Origin: Cynocephalus volans
Taxonomy: Eukaryota > Chordata > Mammalia > Dermoptera > Cynocephalidae
Direction of reading: 5' to 3'
Length of the DNA stretch: 64,000 nt
NCBI RefSeq assembly: GCF_027409185.1
Contig: NC_084469.1
Location: 30,742,293 to 30,806,292, forward strand
Shown piece by piece: positions 1-12,084 of the stretch. Every line of letters starts with the position of its first letter. Positions within the stretch are counted from its first letter, which is position 1. The notes beneath the pieces are model-generated. The model worked only from the letters and a program-made list of their open reading frames with translations. It had not been told where the DNA came from and did no database searches. The position numbers and the translations under genes were made by a program.

Positions 1-1389
1 TTGTACTCCGGTGCCACCAACTAAACCAACAAAATCAGAATTCTTGGTGAAAGGCCTGGGCACCAATATCTTCTTGTTAAAACTTCCCGGATGATTCCAA
101 TAACGATGGGGACTACTGAAATTTCAGTCTAACAAAGGGTCACAGATAGCAGCTTGAAATACCACCACACCTTTGTGAGATAGCTTAAATTTCTGTAACT
201 TTTCTGTGATCTTTTTTTAACTGTTTTATCTTCTGCCTTCATAATCATCAGTAAAAGTAAAATGAGAAAGGACTGTGCCTTAAATTTGAAAGAGTGGCAA
301 GAAAGAGCTGGTGCTTGGAAGCACCGTGCTGTGAAATTCTGAGCAGTGATCAGGCAGGTGCTTTAAAAATCCTAATGCCTGGGTCTCACCTTCACAGGTT
401 CTGATTTAATCAGACTGGGGACAGAATCCATGCATCAAGATTTTTAAAAGCTCTCACTTAATTCTAACCTATAACCAAGGTTAGACTCACTGCAGTATAC
501 TTTGATAAAGCACCAGACAGAAATGAGTGGCAGGCTGGTTTCCTATAGTCTTTGGAAAGAAAGTAAAACACAAGGCAGGAAAGGTAGTGTGAAGTAGAAG
601 TGACTTCAGGATTTTAAGAGTCAAAAAAAACCCTATATGGCTGTTCTTTGACATTTGGTGGCAGCCATAGGATTAGAGAACACTGGGGCACATCCTTGGT
701 GACTGAATAAAAGGTGCAAATCATCTCAGGGTGTCAGAGGTAAAGCACTCCGGGCAAGACAAGAGACAGCTGGCCAGAGGAAATGGAGTGAGACAGCTGC
801 TGACTACACCCAGGACCCACCCAAGGCTCTTCTGTGGACAGGAGCTGCTGCAGCTTGCAAGGCAAGACACTGAAATTTACAAGTCAAAGCCAGGGAAAGG
901 GTGGGAATAGTTCAGTCATTCACAAAAATGTGTATTAATAACCATTATAAAAATGATATAGATAATATGTAAAATAAAAAACTTCCAAAGAAAAAAGCTA
1001 AAACCCACTATGTATTACCAACACTCTTTGAAAAGCACTTAGTAATATCTTGGTATTTCCTTCTATTTACTGTGTGTGTATGTTGTAACATTGGGATCAA
1101 ATTTTAAACATACTGTTTGCCTTCTCTTTTATTTATTTATTGTCTTACCACAAGAATTTACTTTTTTTTAAGTTGTTTTTGTTAATGTGGCCTTTTTAAA
1201 ATTAAATTTTCCAGTTTATTACAGTATATATAAGAAAACTGTATATTGTTGTATTTTATTATTTTTATATTTACTTTTTGTCATGTAATTTTCCTACACA
1301 TTTATGTTTTTAAGGGTTTTACAGGTCACTTAGTATGTAAATTTATTATTTCTATATATATATATTTATTATTTTCTAATGTGATTTTT
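1..1389. other. Mostly unrecognised non-coding sequence
   Basis: Apart from the MER5A-like piece near 338-480, I recognise nothing. There is no open frame longer than about 60 residues that looks coding. From about 900 the sequence becomes A/T-rich. Confidence 0.5.
338..480 (-). repeat. MER5A-like hAT fragment
   Basis: The stretch including caggttctgatttaatcaga and the following agaatccatgcatcaag resembles the antisense of MER5A (hAT-Charlie) as remembered. It is diverged and has no clear terminal repeats. Confidence 0.5.
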
Positions 1390-1542
1390 TTAATACAATT
1401 TCTTGCATTAACTAGCACTTCCAGAACAATGTTAAATAATAATCATGATAATGAATATACTTGTCTCATTCTTTAATTTAATAGAAATGCTTTTAATATT
1501 TTCCCATTAAGTATGATGCTGGCTTTGAGGATGAGTTAGTTT

Positions 1543-1762
1543 CTTTCTTTTTTTTTTTTTTTTTTCCATTTTATTTATTTATTTATTTATTTATTTAAAT
1601 TTTATTTTGTCGATATACATTGTGGCTGATTATTACTCCCCATCACCAAAACCTCCCTCCCTTCTCCCTCCCCCCTCCCCCCCAACAATGTCCTTTCTGT
1701 TTGCTTGTCATATCAACTTCAAGTAATTGTGGTTGTTATATCTTCTTCCCCCACCCGGTTTT

Positions 1763-1796
<34 letters not shown>

Positions 1797-2370
1797 TTAT
1801 TTATTAATTTTTAGCTCCCACCAATAAGTGAGAACATGTGGTATTTCTCTTTCTGTGCCTGACTTGTTTCACTTAATATAATTCTCTCAAGGTCCATCCA
1901 TGTTGTTGCAAATGGCAGTATTTCATTCGTTTTTATAGCAGAGTAGTATTCCATTGTGTAGATGTACCACACTTTCCGTATCCACTCATCTGATGATGGA
2001 CATTTGGGCTGGTTCCAACTCTTGGCTATTGTAAAGAGTGCTGCGACGAACATTGGGGAACAGGTATACCTTCGACTTGATGATTTCCATTCCTCTGGGT
2101 ATATTCCCAACAGTGGGATAGCTGGGTCGTATGGTAGATCTATCTGCAATTGTTTGAGGAACCTCCATACCATTTTCCATAGAGGCTGCACCATTTTGCA
2201 GTCCCACCAACAGTGTATGAGAGTTCCTTTTTCTCCGCAACCTCACCAGCATTTATTGTTCAGAGTCTTTTGGATTTTAGCCATCCTAACTGGGGTGAGA
2301 TGGTATCTCAATGTGGTTTTGATTTGCATTTCCCGGATGCTGAGTGATGTTGAGCATGTTAACATGTTAG
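1543..2370 (-). mobile_element. 5'-truncated L1, minus strand
   Basis: Poly-T (about 1543-1565) and a (TTTA)n tail start the element. Then come the antisense 3'UTR with ctccctcccccctcccccc, a (GT)n run at about 1764-1794, and the ORF2 C-terminus (ORF 2194-1811), which includes the [13 protein letters not shown] antisense region. It closely resembles the L1s at 4260-7367 and 24219-30072, so it belongs to the same subfamily. The 5' truncation is in ORF2. No clear target duplication is visible. Confidence 0.85.
1764..1794. repeat. (GT)n microsatellite inside an L1 3'UTR
   Basis: About 15 GT units. It is homologous to the (CA)n found just after the ORF2 stop in the plus-strand L1s at about 7172 and 29847. 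Confidence 0.9.
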
Positions 2371-3431
2371 GTAGGTATCTATCTATTCCTATTTTATTGT
2401 GAGGTTTCAAAAATCAAAATGAATATTAAATATAATCAAATGCCTTTTTAGCATCTGTGGAAATGATCACGTAACTTCTCTTTAGATCTCTTAATATTAT
2501 AATATGTATTAATAAATGTCCTAATTTCAAGCTAACACCACTGTACCGGAACAAATCTCACATACTTACAGTGAATTATTTTTGTAATATATTACTGAAA
2601 TAATTTGTTAATATGTTATTCAGGAATTTATATTAGAATTTAAGTGGTAAGCTGCATTTTCTTTTCTTTGAGCTAGTTGCACATACTTCATAAAAAGAAT
2701 TTGGAAGCTTTCTTTTATATTCTCAAAAAGTTCAATTATCATTACAAACTTCCCTGTGACATTTTCTGAACGTGATTCTTTTTATTGGTGGCATTTGGAG
2801 TATAGCTCATTCTTCACTTTTTCCACAATAGTCAGTCTGTTTAGATTTTCTAATTGTTCTAAAATAATTTTAATAAATTATATTTTCACAGAAAACTATC
2901 CATTTCATTGCACAGAGTTCAAAAACTAGAATTTAACATTTTTTAAATTTCCTATGGGGCTTTGGTTATTTTCTCCTTATCACTTCTTATTTTTCACATT
3001 TATACTTCCTTTTTATTAATGATTAGGTCACTAGTTAAAGGCTTACCAATTTCACTTTGCCCAAATGAACCTGTTTTCAACTTTGTTTATTTCTTTTGTC
3101 TATTTTCTAATTTATTATTTTGTTTGTTTTCTTTCTGTTTGTTTTTTATTTTAATTTATCAATATACAATGTACTTGATTTTTGTGTCCCTTTACCAATT
3201 CCTCTTTACTCCCTCCCTCTATCCCCTCCCGCCATCAACATCATATCTGTTCACGTCTTAAAAAGTTCAAGGAATTGTTGTGATTGTTGTGTCTTCCCCA
3301 CCCCTCCCCAACATTTGTTTGTATATTTACTTATTTATTTATGTTTAGCTCCCACAAATAAGTGAGACTATGTGGTATATCTCTTTCTGTGCCTGATTTA
3401 TTTCACTTAACATAATTTTTTCTAAGGCCAT

Positions 3432-3911
3432 TCATGTTGCTGTGAATGGTAGTATTTCATTCTTTCTTACAGCAGAGTAGTATTCCATTGTATAGATATA
3501 CCACAGTTTCCTTATCCACTCATCTGATGATGGACATTTGGGCTGGTTCCAACTCTTGGCTATTGTAAATAGAGCTGCAATAAACATTGGAGTACAGGTA
3601 TTCCTTTGACATGATAATTTCCATTCCTCTGTGTATATGCCCAGCAGTGGAATCGCTGGATCATATGGTAGATCTATCTGTAATTGTTTGAGGAACCTCC
3701 ATACCATTTCCCATAAAGGCTGCACCATTTTGCAGTCCAACCAACAATGTATGAGAGTTCCTTTTTCTCCGCAACCTCGCCAGCATTTATCGTTCAGAGT
3801 CTTTTGGATATTAGCCATCCTAACTAGGGTGAGAAGGTATCTCAGTGTGGTTTTGATTTGCATTTCCCAAATGCTGAGTGTTGAGCATTTTTTCATGTGT
3901 CTGTTGGCCAT
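3432..3911 (-). pseudogene. L1 ORF2 C-terminus, separated from the rest by a nested L1
   Basis: An open block of 159 residues from [20 protein letters not shown] onward contains the cysteine-rich region [20 protein letters not shown] and the C-terminal [20 protein letters not shown]. It belongs to the same minus-strand L1 as 7389-10285 and is severed by the 3.1-kb plus-strand insertion. Confidence 0.85.
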
Positions 3912-4262
3912 TTGTATATCTTGCTTTGAGAAATGCCTATTCAGCTGCTTTGCACATTTTTTAATTGGATTATTTGTTTTTTGTTGTAAAGTTGTTTGAG
4001 TTCCTTGTATATTCTGGATATTAATCCTTTGTCAGATGTATATTTTGCAAATATTTTCTCCCACTCTGTTGGTTGTCTTTTAACTCTGTTAATTGTTTCT
4101 TTTGCTATGCAGAAGCTTTTTAGTTTGATACAATCCCATTTGTTTATTTCTCCTTTGGTTGCCTGTGCTTAGGGGGGTGTATTCATGAAGTTAGTACCCA
4201 CTCCTACTTTCTGGAGTGTTTCCTCTATGTTTTTTTTAAGAAGTTTTATTATTTCTGGAATG

Positions 4263-7155
4263 GAAAGATGGCAAGTGAACAACCTAACACTTCACCTTAA
4301 AGAACTAGAAAAACAAGAACAATCCAAACCTAAAGTTAGCAGGCGGAAAGAAATCATTAAGATCAGAGCAGAATTGAATGAAATTGAAAACCAAAAAACA
4401 ATTCAAAAGATCAACGAATCAAAAAGTTGGTTTTTTGAAAAGATAAATAAAATTGACAAACCATTAGCATGGCTAACAAAGAAAAGAAGAGAGAAGACTC
4501 AAATAACAAAAATTAGAAATGAAAAAGGCGATATTACAACTGATTCATCTGAAATACAAGGAATCATTTGAGACTACCATAAACAACTATACGCCAACAA
4601 ATTTGAAAATCTGGAGGAAATGGATAAATTTCTGGATACACACAAGCTCCCAAAACTGAACCATGAAGACGTAGAAAATTCGAACAGACCAATAACAATA
4701 AAGGAGATTGAAGCTGTTATCAGAGGCTCCCAACAAAGAAAAGCCCAGGACCAGATGGATTCACAGCAGAATTTTACCAAACATTCAAACAGGAATTGAC
4801 ACCGATTATTTACAAACTATTCCAAAAGACTGAAACGGACGCAAATCTCCCAAACTCATTCTATGAAGCAAACATCATCCTGATACCAAAACCAGGTAAA
4901 GATATAACCAAAAAAGAAAACTACAGGCCGATATCCTTGATGAATATAGATGCAAAAATCCTCACTAAAATACTAGCAAACAGAATACAGCAACACATAC
5001 GTCAAATTATTCACCATGATCAAGTGGGATTCATCCCAGGGATGCAAGGTTCCACATACACAAATCAATAAATGTGAGACACCATATTAATAAACTCAAA
5101 CACAAGGACCATATGATCATCTCTATAGATGCTGAAAAAGCATTTGATAAAGTTCAGCAGTCATTCATGACAAAGACCCTCTATAAGTTAGGTATACAGG
5201 GAAAATATCTCAACATAATTAAAGCCATATATGCCAAACCCACTGCCAATATCATCCTGAATGGGGAAAAGCTGAAAGCTTTTCCTTTAAGAACAGGAAC
5301 TAGACAAGGATGCCCACTCTCACCACTCCTATTCAACATAGTGTTGGAAGTACTAGCCAGAGCAATCAGAGAAGAGAAGGAAATAAAGGGCATCCAGATT
5401 GGAAAAGATGAAGTCAAACTGTCCCTGTTTGCAGATGACATGATCCTATATATCGAACAGCCTAAAACCTCTACAAAAAAACTCTTGGAATTGATAAATG
5501 ATTTCAGCACAGTAGCAGGATACAAAATCAACACACAAAAATCAGTAGCATTTCTTTTCTCCAATAGTGAACATGCAGAAAGAGAAATCAAGAAAGCCTG
5601 CCCATTTACAATAGCCACCAAAAAATAAAATACTTAGGAATTGAGTTAACTAAGGAGGTGAAAAATCTCTATAATGAGAACTACAAACCACTGCTGAGAG
5701 AAATTAGAGAGGATACAAGAAGATGGAAAGATATCCCATGCTCTTGGATTGGAAGAATCAACATAGTGAAAATGTCCATACTACCCAAAGTGATATACAA
5801 ATTCAATGCAATCCCCATCAAAATTCCAAAGACATTTTTCTCAGAAATGGAAAAAACTATCCAGACATTTATATGGAACAATAAAAGACCACGCATAGCC
5901 AAAGCAATGCTGAGCAAAAAAAATAAAGCTGGAGGCATAACACTACCTGACTTTAAGCTATACTACAAAGCTATAGTAACCAAAACAGTATGGTACTGGC
6001 ATAAAAACAGACACACTGACCAATGGAATAGAATAGACAATCCAGAAATCAACCCACACACTTACTGCCATCTGATCTTTGACAAAGGCACAAAGCCTAT
6101 TCACTGGGGAAGGGACTGCCTCTTCAGCAAATGGTGCTGGGATAACTGGATATCCATATGCAGGAGAATGAAACTAGATCCATACCTCTCACCAAATACT
6201 AAAATCAACTCAAAATGGATTAAAGATTTAAATATACACCCTGAAACAGTAAAACTTCTTAAAGAAAACATAGGAGAAACACTTCAGGAAATAGGACTGG
6301 GCACAGACTTCATGAATACGACCCCAAAAGCACGGGCAACCAAAGGAAAAATAAACAAATGGGATTATATCAAACTAAAAAGCTTCTGCACAGCAAAAGA
6401 AACAATTAAAAGAGTTAAAAGACAACCAACAGAGTGGGAGAAAATATTTGCAAAATATACATCTGACAAATGATTAATATCCAGAATATATAAGGAACTC
6501 AAACAACTTTACACGAAGAACAAGCAACCTAATTAAAAAATGGGCAAAAGAGCTAAGTAGGCATTTCTCTAAGGAAGATATACAAATGGCCAACAGACAT
6601 ATGAAAAAATGCTCAACATCACTCAGCATCCAGTAAATGCAAATCAAAACTACACTGAGATACCATCTCACCCCAGTTAGGATGGCTAAAATCCAAAAGA
6701 CTCTGAACAATAAATGCTGGCGAGGTTGCGGAGAAAAAGGAACTCTCATACATTGTTGGTGGGACTGCAAAATGGTGCAGCCTCTATGGAAAATGGTATG
6801 GAGGTTCCTCAAACAATTGCAGATAGATCTACCATATGACCCAGCTATCCCACTGCTGGGTATATACCCAGAGGAATGGAAATCATCAAGTCGAAGGTAT
6901 ACCTGTTCCTCAATGTTCATCGCAGCACTCTTTACAATAGCCAAGAGTTGGAACCAGCCCAAATGTCCATCATCAGATGAGTGGATACGGAAAGTGTGGT
7001 ACATCTACACAATGGAATACTACTCAGCTATAAAAACGAATGAAATACTGCCATTTGCAACAACATGGATGGACCTTGAGAGAATTATATTAAGTGAAAC
7101 AAGTCAGGCACAGAAAGAGAAATACCACATGTTCTCACTGATTGGTGGGAGCTAA
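4263..7155 (+). pseudogene. L1 ORF2, 5'-truncated, with several frame breaks
   Basis: Open blocks at 4260-4571, 4796-5071, 5074-5628, 5658-6473 and 6637-7155 lie in order but in shifting frames or after stops. The RT palm motif [11 protein letters not shown] is in the 5074-5628 block. The cysteine-rich C-terminus [20 protein letters not shown] is in the last. Stops at 4569-4571, 5069-5071 and 6471-6473, plus a frameshift near 5626, rule out function even before the missing endonuclease is counted. Confidence 0.88.
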
Positions 7156-7171
7156 AAATTAATATATAAAT

Positions 7172-7192
7172 TCACACACACACACACACACA
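7172..7192. repeat. (CA)n microsatellite in L1 3'UTR
   Basis: About 10 CA units directly downstream of the ORF2 stop. It occupies the same position as in the copies at 1764-1794 (antisense) and 29847-29876, so it is a subfamily trait rather than a chance microsatellite. Confidence 0.85.
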
Positions 7193-7388
7193 CAAAACCG
7201 GGTGGGGGAAGAAGACATAACAACCACAATTACTTGAAGTTGATATGACAAGCAAACAGAAAGGACATTGTTGGGGGGAGGGGGGAGGGAGAAGGGAGGG
7301 AGGTTTTGATGATGGGGAGCAATAATCAGCCACAATGTATATCGACAAAATAAAATTTAAAAAAAAAAGAAGTTTTATTGTTTCTGGA

Positions 7389-10285
7389 TGTATATTTAAT
7401 TATTTAATCCATTTTGAGTTGATCTTGATAGATGGTGAGAGGTACGTGTCTACTTTCATTCTCCTGCATACAGATATCCAGTTTTCTCAGTACCATTTAG
7501 TGAAGAGGCATAGACTTGGTGCCTTTGTTAAAGATCAAATGGCTATAGATGTATGGGTTGATTTCTGGATTCTCCATTTTGTTCCATTGATCCATGTGTC
7601 TGTTTATATGTGAGTACCATGCTGTTTTGGTTATTATAGCTTTGTAATATAGTCTAAAGTCAGGTAGTGTTATGCCTCCAGCTTTATTTTTAATTGCTCA
7701 GAATTGCTTTCGCTATTCATGGTCTTTTGTTATTCCATATAAATGTTAGGATAGTTTTTTCCATTTCTGAGGAAAATGTCTTTGGAATTTTGATGGGGAT
7801 TGAATTGAATCTGTAGATCACTTTGGGTAATATGGACATTTTCACAATGCTAATTCTTCTGATCCAAGAGCATGGCATATCTTTCCATCTTCTTGTGGCC
7901 TCTTTAATTTCTCTCAACAGTGGTTTGTAGTTCTCATCATAGAGATTTTTCACATCTTTGGTTAACTTTATTCCTAAGTATTTTATTGTTTTGGTGTCTG
8001 CTGTAAATGGGCTACCTTCTTGATTTCTTTTTCTGCATGTTCACTGTGGGAGTATAGAAATGCTACTGATTTTTCTGTATTGATTTTGTATCCTGCAACT
8101 TTGCTGAAAGCATTTATCCACTCTAAGAGTTTTGTGTAGAGGCTTTAGGCTGTTCGATATATAGGATCATATCATCTGCAAACAGGGACAGTTTGACTTC
8201 ACATTTTCCAATGGATGCCTTTATTTCCTTCTCTTCACTGATTGCTCTGACTAGTACTTCCAACACTATGTTGAATAGGAGTGGTGAGAGCAGACATCCT
8301 TGTCTAGTTCTTGTTCTTAAGGAAAAAGCTTTCAGCTTTTCCCCATTCAGGATGATATTGGCAGTGGGCTTATCATATATGGCTTTAATTACATTGAGAT
8401 ACTTTCCATTTATACCTAACTTGTAGAGAGTTTTTATCATGAAAGAATGTTGGATTTTGTCAAATGCTGTTTCAGTATCTATAGAGATGATCATATGGTC
8501 TTTGTCTTTGATTTTATGGATGTGGTGTATCACATTTACTGATTTGCATATGTTGAACCAACCTTGCATCCCTGGTATAAATCCCACTTGATCATGGTGT
8601 ATAATTTTATGTATGTGTTGCTGTATTCTGTTAGCTAGTATTTTATTGAGGATTTTTGCATCTATATTCATCAAGGATATTGGTCTGTAGTTTAGTTTTT
8701 TGGTGTATCTTTGTCTGGTTTTGGTATCAGAGTGACGTTTGCCTCATAGAATGAGTTTGGTTGAATGGCCTCTGTTTCAATCTTTTGGAATAGTTTGTGG
8801 AGAATTGATATCAATTCCTCTTTGAAGGTTTGGTAGAATTCTGCAGTGAAGCCATCCATTCCTGACTTTTCTTTGTTGGGAGACTTCACTTGACAGCTTC
8901 AATCTCTTTTATTGTTATTGCTCTGCTCAGATATTCTTCATCTTCTTGGCTCAGTTTTGGTAGTTTGAGTGTGTCTAGAAAGTAATCCATTTCCTCCAGT
9001 TTTTCACATCTGTTGGCATATAGTTGTTTATAGTTGTTTATAGTTGGCATATAGTAATCTCTAATGATTCTTTGTATTTCTGAGCTATCAGCTGTAATAT
9101 CACCTTTTTCATTTCTAATTTTTGTTATTTGGGTCTTCTCTCCTCTTTTATTCATTAGCCTTGCTAATGGTTTGTCAATTTTATTTATCTTTTTAAAAAA
9201 TCAATTATTTGTTTCATTGATCTTTTGTATCATTTTGGAGCTTTCTATTTCATTTAGTTCTGCTCTGACCATAATTATTTCTTTCCATCTGCTAACTTTG
9301 GGTCTGGATTGTCCTTGTTTTTCTACTTCTTTAAGGTGAAGTGTTAGGTTCTTTACTTGCCATCATTCTATTCTTCTCAAGTATTTAATATGATAAATTT
9401 CCCCCTTAGTACTGCTTTTGCAGTATCCTACAGGTTTTGTATGATGTGTCATTATTTTCATTAGTTTCAAGAAACTTTTTGATTTCCTGTTTGATTTCTT
9501 CTTGGACCCATATGTCATTCAGTAGAATGTTGCTTAATTTCCATGTGTTTGTATAGTTTCCAGAGTTTCATTTGCTATTAATTTCTAATTTGAATCAGTT
9601 GGGATCTGAAAAAATAGATGGGATAACTCTAATTTTTTTGAATTTGTTTAGACTTGCTTTGTGACCTGACATGTGGTCTATCCTGGAGAATGTTCCATGT
9701 GCTGATGAGAAGAATGAATATTCTGAGGTTGTTGGACGGAATGTTCTGTAGATATCTGCCAAGTCCAATTGGTCTAATGTGTTGTTTAGATCTTGTGTTT
9801 CTCTGTTGATTTTTTGCACAGATGATCTGTCCAATGTTGAGAGTGGGGTGTTCACATCCCCTGTTATTATGGTATTAGTGTCTATCTCATTCTTTAGGTC
9901 TAATAGTGTTTGCATTATAAGTTTGACTGCTCCAGTGTTGGGCGTGTACATGTTTGTGATTGTTATGTCTTCTTGATGGATAGATCCTTTTATCATTATA
10001 TAGTGGCCTTCTTCATCTCTTTTTATGGTTTTTGATTTAAAGTCTATTTTATCTGATATAAGAATAGCTACTCCATCTCATTTTTTGTTTCTCTTTGCAG
10101 GGTATATCTTTTTCCATCCTTTTACTCTTAGTCTGTGTGTCTTTACAGGTGAGGTGAGTACCTTGGAGGCAGCATATTGTTGGGTCCATCCTTTTAATCC
10201 AGTCAGTTAGTCTGGGTCTTTTGATGGGGAATTTAATCCTTTTACATTGAGTTGTTATTGAGAGGTGTTGATTTACTCCTAGCAT
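7389..10285 (-). pseudogene. L1 ORF2 (endonuclease and reverse transcriptase), multiply broken
   Basis: Read right to left: MLGVNQHLSI at 10285 starts the endonuclease region, and DRSSVQKINRETQDLNNTLD follows at about 9840. The RT block at 8674-8123 contains [11 protein letters not shown] (the catalytic F-A-D-D). [20 protein letters not shown] at about 7950 lies after the fingers/palm region. ORF2 then continues across the nested L1 to the C-terminal segment at 3911-3432. At least five frame breaks separate these open blocks, so no product is expected. Confidence 0.88.
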
Positions 10286-10639
10286 TTTATTGATTTTTGT
10301 TTGGATGTCTTAAGTATCTTTTGTTCCTTTTTTTCTGATTTATTGTTTGTCTTCTGTGTTTGTTGGTTTCTTGGGGTGGTAAACTTTTTTTCTCTTTACT
10401 GTTAGCATTTTTTGTTTTACTAGTGGGTTTTGCTCTTTCTTGAGTATTCATGGCAGTGATGGTTGTTTTTCAGGTACCAAACCCAGTACTCCCTTGGATA
10501 TTTCTTGTAAGTTTGGTCATGTTTTCCTGGTCGTGAAGTCCTATAGTTTTTGTTTGTCTGAGAAATATACTATTTGTCCTTCATTTTGGAAGGATAGCCT
10601 TGCTGGGTAAAGTATTCTTTGATGGCAATTTTTGTCCTT

Positions 10640-11465
10640 TAGTATTTTGAATATATCATCCTATTCTTTTCTGGCTTTTAGGGCTTCCAATGAAAACCCT
10701 GATGTTAGTCTGATTGGGGCTCTCTTATAGGTGACTTGATGCTTCTCTCTTGAAACTTTTAAGATTCTCTCTTTGTCATTGAGTTTTGCCAATTTGACTA
10801 TAACATGTCTTGGAGAGGACCTTTCCAGGTAGAACATGTCTGGGGATCTTTGAGCCTCCTGAATCTGAAGATCTGTCATTTTTCCTGTCCCCGGGAAGTT
10901 TTCTGCTATTATTCCATTGAATATGTTTTCAATGCCATTTCATTTTTCCTCCCCTTCTGGAATACCCACGATTCAGATATTTGAGGACTTAAGGTTGTCA
11001 GTTATCTCTTTTATATTTTCTTCAATTTTTTAAATTCTTTTTTTTTTTTTTTTTTTTTTGGTCCACCTGTGTTATTTTGAACAGCCTGTCTTCAAGTTCT
11101 GAAATCCTCTCTTCTGCTTGTTTTAGTCTGCTGGTTAGACTCTCTGTTGTGTTTTTTATTTTGTTGAATGAATCCTTCACCTCCACAACCTCTGCTACAT
11201 TCTTTTTCAGGGCATTGATTTCTTTGTACATTTCTTCTTTCAGGTCCTGTATACTTTTTCTCATTTCATTGTGTTGTTTAACTGAGTTTTCTTGTATCTC
11301 ATTTAGTTTCCTTAGAATCGTTGCTTGAAATTCCTTGCCAGTTATTTCAAGGACTTCCTCCTGTTCTATAGGGTCTAGAGCTTGAGAGTTATTATTTTCC
11401 TTTGGTAGTGTCATACTTTCTTGATTTTTCATATTTCTGTTTTCTTTCTTTTGATATTTAGTCAT
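10640..11465 (-). pseudogene. L1 ORF1 (RNA-binding chaperone), frameshifted
   Basis: The start is the ATG at 11463-11465, giving MTKYQKKENRNMKNQES, as in the other L1s here. An upstream in-frame Met at 11618 falls in the 5'UTR repeats and is not preferred. A coiled coil (about 11330-11070; heptads through QDLKEEMYKEINALKKNVAE) leads into DQKKKKKKK over a T22 run at 11038-11059, where the frame is lost. The RRM/C-terminal part reappears in another frame at 10879-10661, with RSPDMFYLERSSPRHVIVKL. ORF1p normally trimerises and coats L1 RNA. Confidence 0.85.
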
Positions 11466-11768
11466 TGTGACAAGAGATTTCACCATCCACTTGTTCGACC
11501 CTAGTATCTGGCTTGGATTCTGAAGGGGCTGCCAATTTGTTGTGGCTGCCTCAGGGCCTATGGGCTGGCAGCTCAGGCCTCTCAAGGCCACGAGGACTGG
11601 CCTGGGCTTGGAGTCCAACAGCGTGATGCCTCAGGGTCCTGTGGGCCCGGCAGCTCTCAGGCCTCTCTAGGTGGCACAGAGTGGCCTTAGCTGGGGTTCC
11701 ACTGGCACATGGTGCCTGTCTGTTCCAGGGCAGGTGGCTCAGGGCCCTGTCTATTTTCTAATTTATTA

Positions 11769-12084
11769 CTAAGTACTTCCTTTGGGTTTCCTTAAGCTTA
11801 TTTTGTTTTCTTATTCTAATCATAAATTGGCTAATTCTTTTAATTTCAATAATTTCTGTTTATTAAAAAACGTATCTTTTGACTTACAGCTATAAAATAA
11901 ATAAGGAAGTTGACATAGCTTCACTATGTCTACTTGCTCTTCCTTCTTCTCTCAATTTTATTAGACATGCTGTTTCTACATTGCCATGGTTCATAATATT
12001 TATTTTATATTGTGAAAATACAATCCCTACATATGTACTAGAGTGAAATACAATCAGTGCCTTTCATCAGTTCTTTTGCAGTAC
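11769..12084 (-). mobile_element. Ancient L1 remnant
   Basis: A/T-rich sequence resuming after the right-hand target duplication. The text around 11769-11870 resembles antisense L1 ORF2 and probably continues the ancient copy seen at 1390-3097. The rest is too diverged to place. Confidence 0.45.

Larger units (their letters stand above)
1390..3097 (-). mobile_element. Ancient L1 ORF2 fragment, split by a younger L1
   Basis: 1390-1542 and 2371-3097 read, in antisense, like the reverse-transcriptase part of L1 ORF2. Examples are the remnant of the 'cttccaacactatgttgaat' segment near 1420 and 'tcaaatgcctttttagcatc' near 2436. It is heavily diverged and A/T-rich. The two pieces are consecutive in the L1 order, so the 1543-2370 L1 interrupted them. 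The same ancient copy probably resumes at 11769. Confidence 0.7.
4260..7367 (+). mobile_element. 5'-truncated L1, plus strand, nested inside a minus-strand L1
   Basis: The flanking duplication aagaagttttatt(a/g)tttctgga is present at about 4238-4259 and 7368-7389 with one mismatch. The element begins within ORF2 ([20 protein letters not shown]) and runs through the RT and C-terminus. After the stop near 7153-7155 come a (CA)n run (about 7172-7192), a G-rich purine tract (about 7272-7305) and an A-rich tail. It is the same subfamily as the 24-30 kb L1 and looks younger than its host. Confidence 0.92.
3118..11748 (-). mobile_element. Nearly full-length L1, minus strand, interrupted by another L1
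   Basis: The element is flanked by a perfect 20-bp target duplication (3098-3117 and 11749-11768, gtctattttctaatttatta). Without the nested insert it is about 5.5 kb. From right to left it holds a tandem-repeat 5'UTR (about 11470-11748), ORF1 (11465 down to about 10640), ORF2 endonuclease and reverse transcriptase (about 10285 to 7370, then 4259 to 3432), and a 3'UTR with C/T-rich tract ending in T-rich sequence near 3120. Both ORFs carry stops and frameshifts, so it is dead. It lies inside an ancient L1. Confidence 0.92.
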
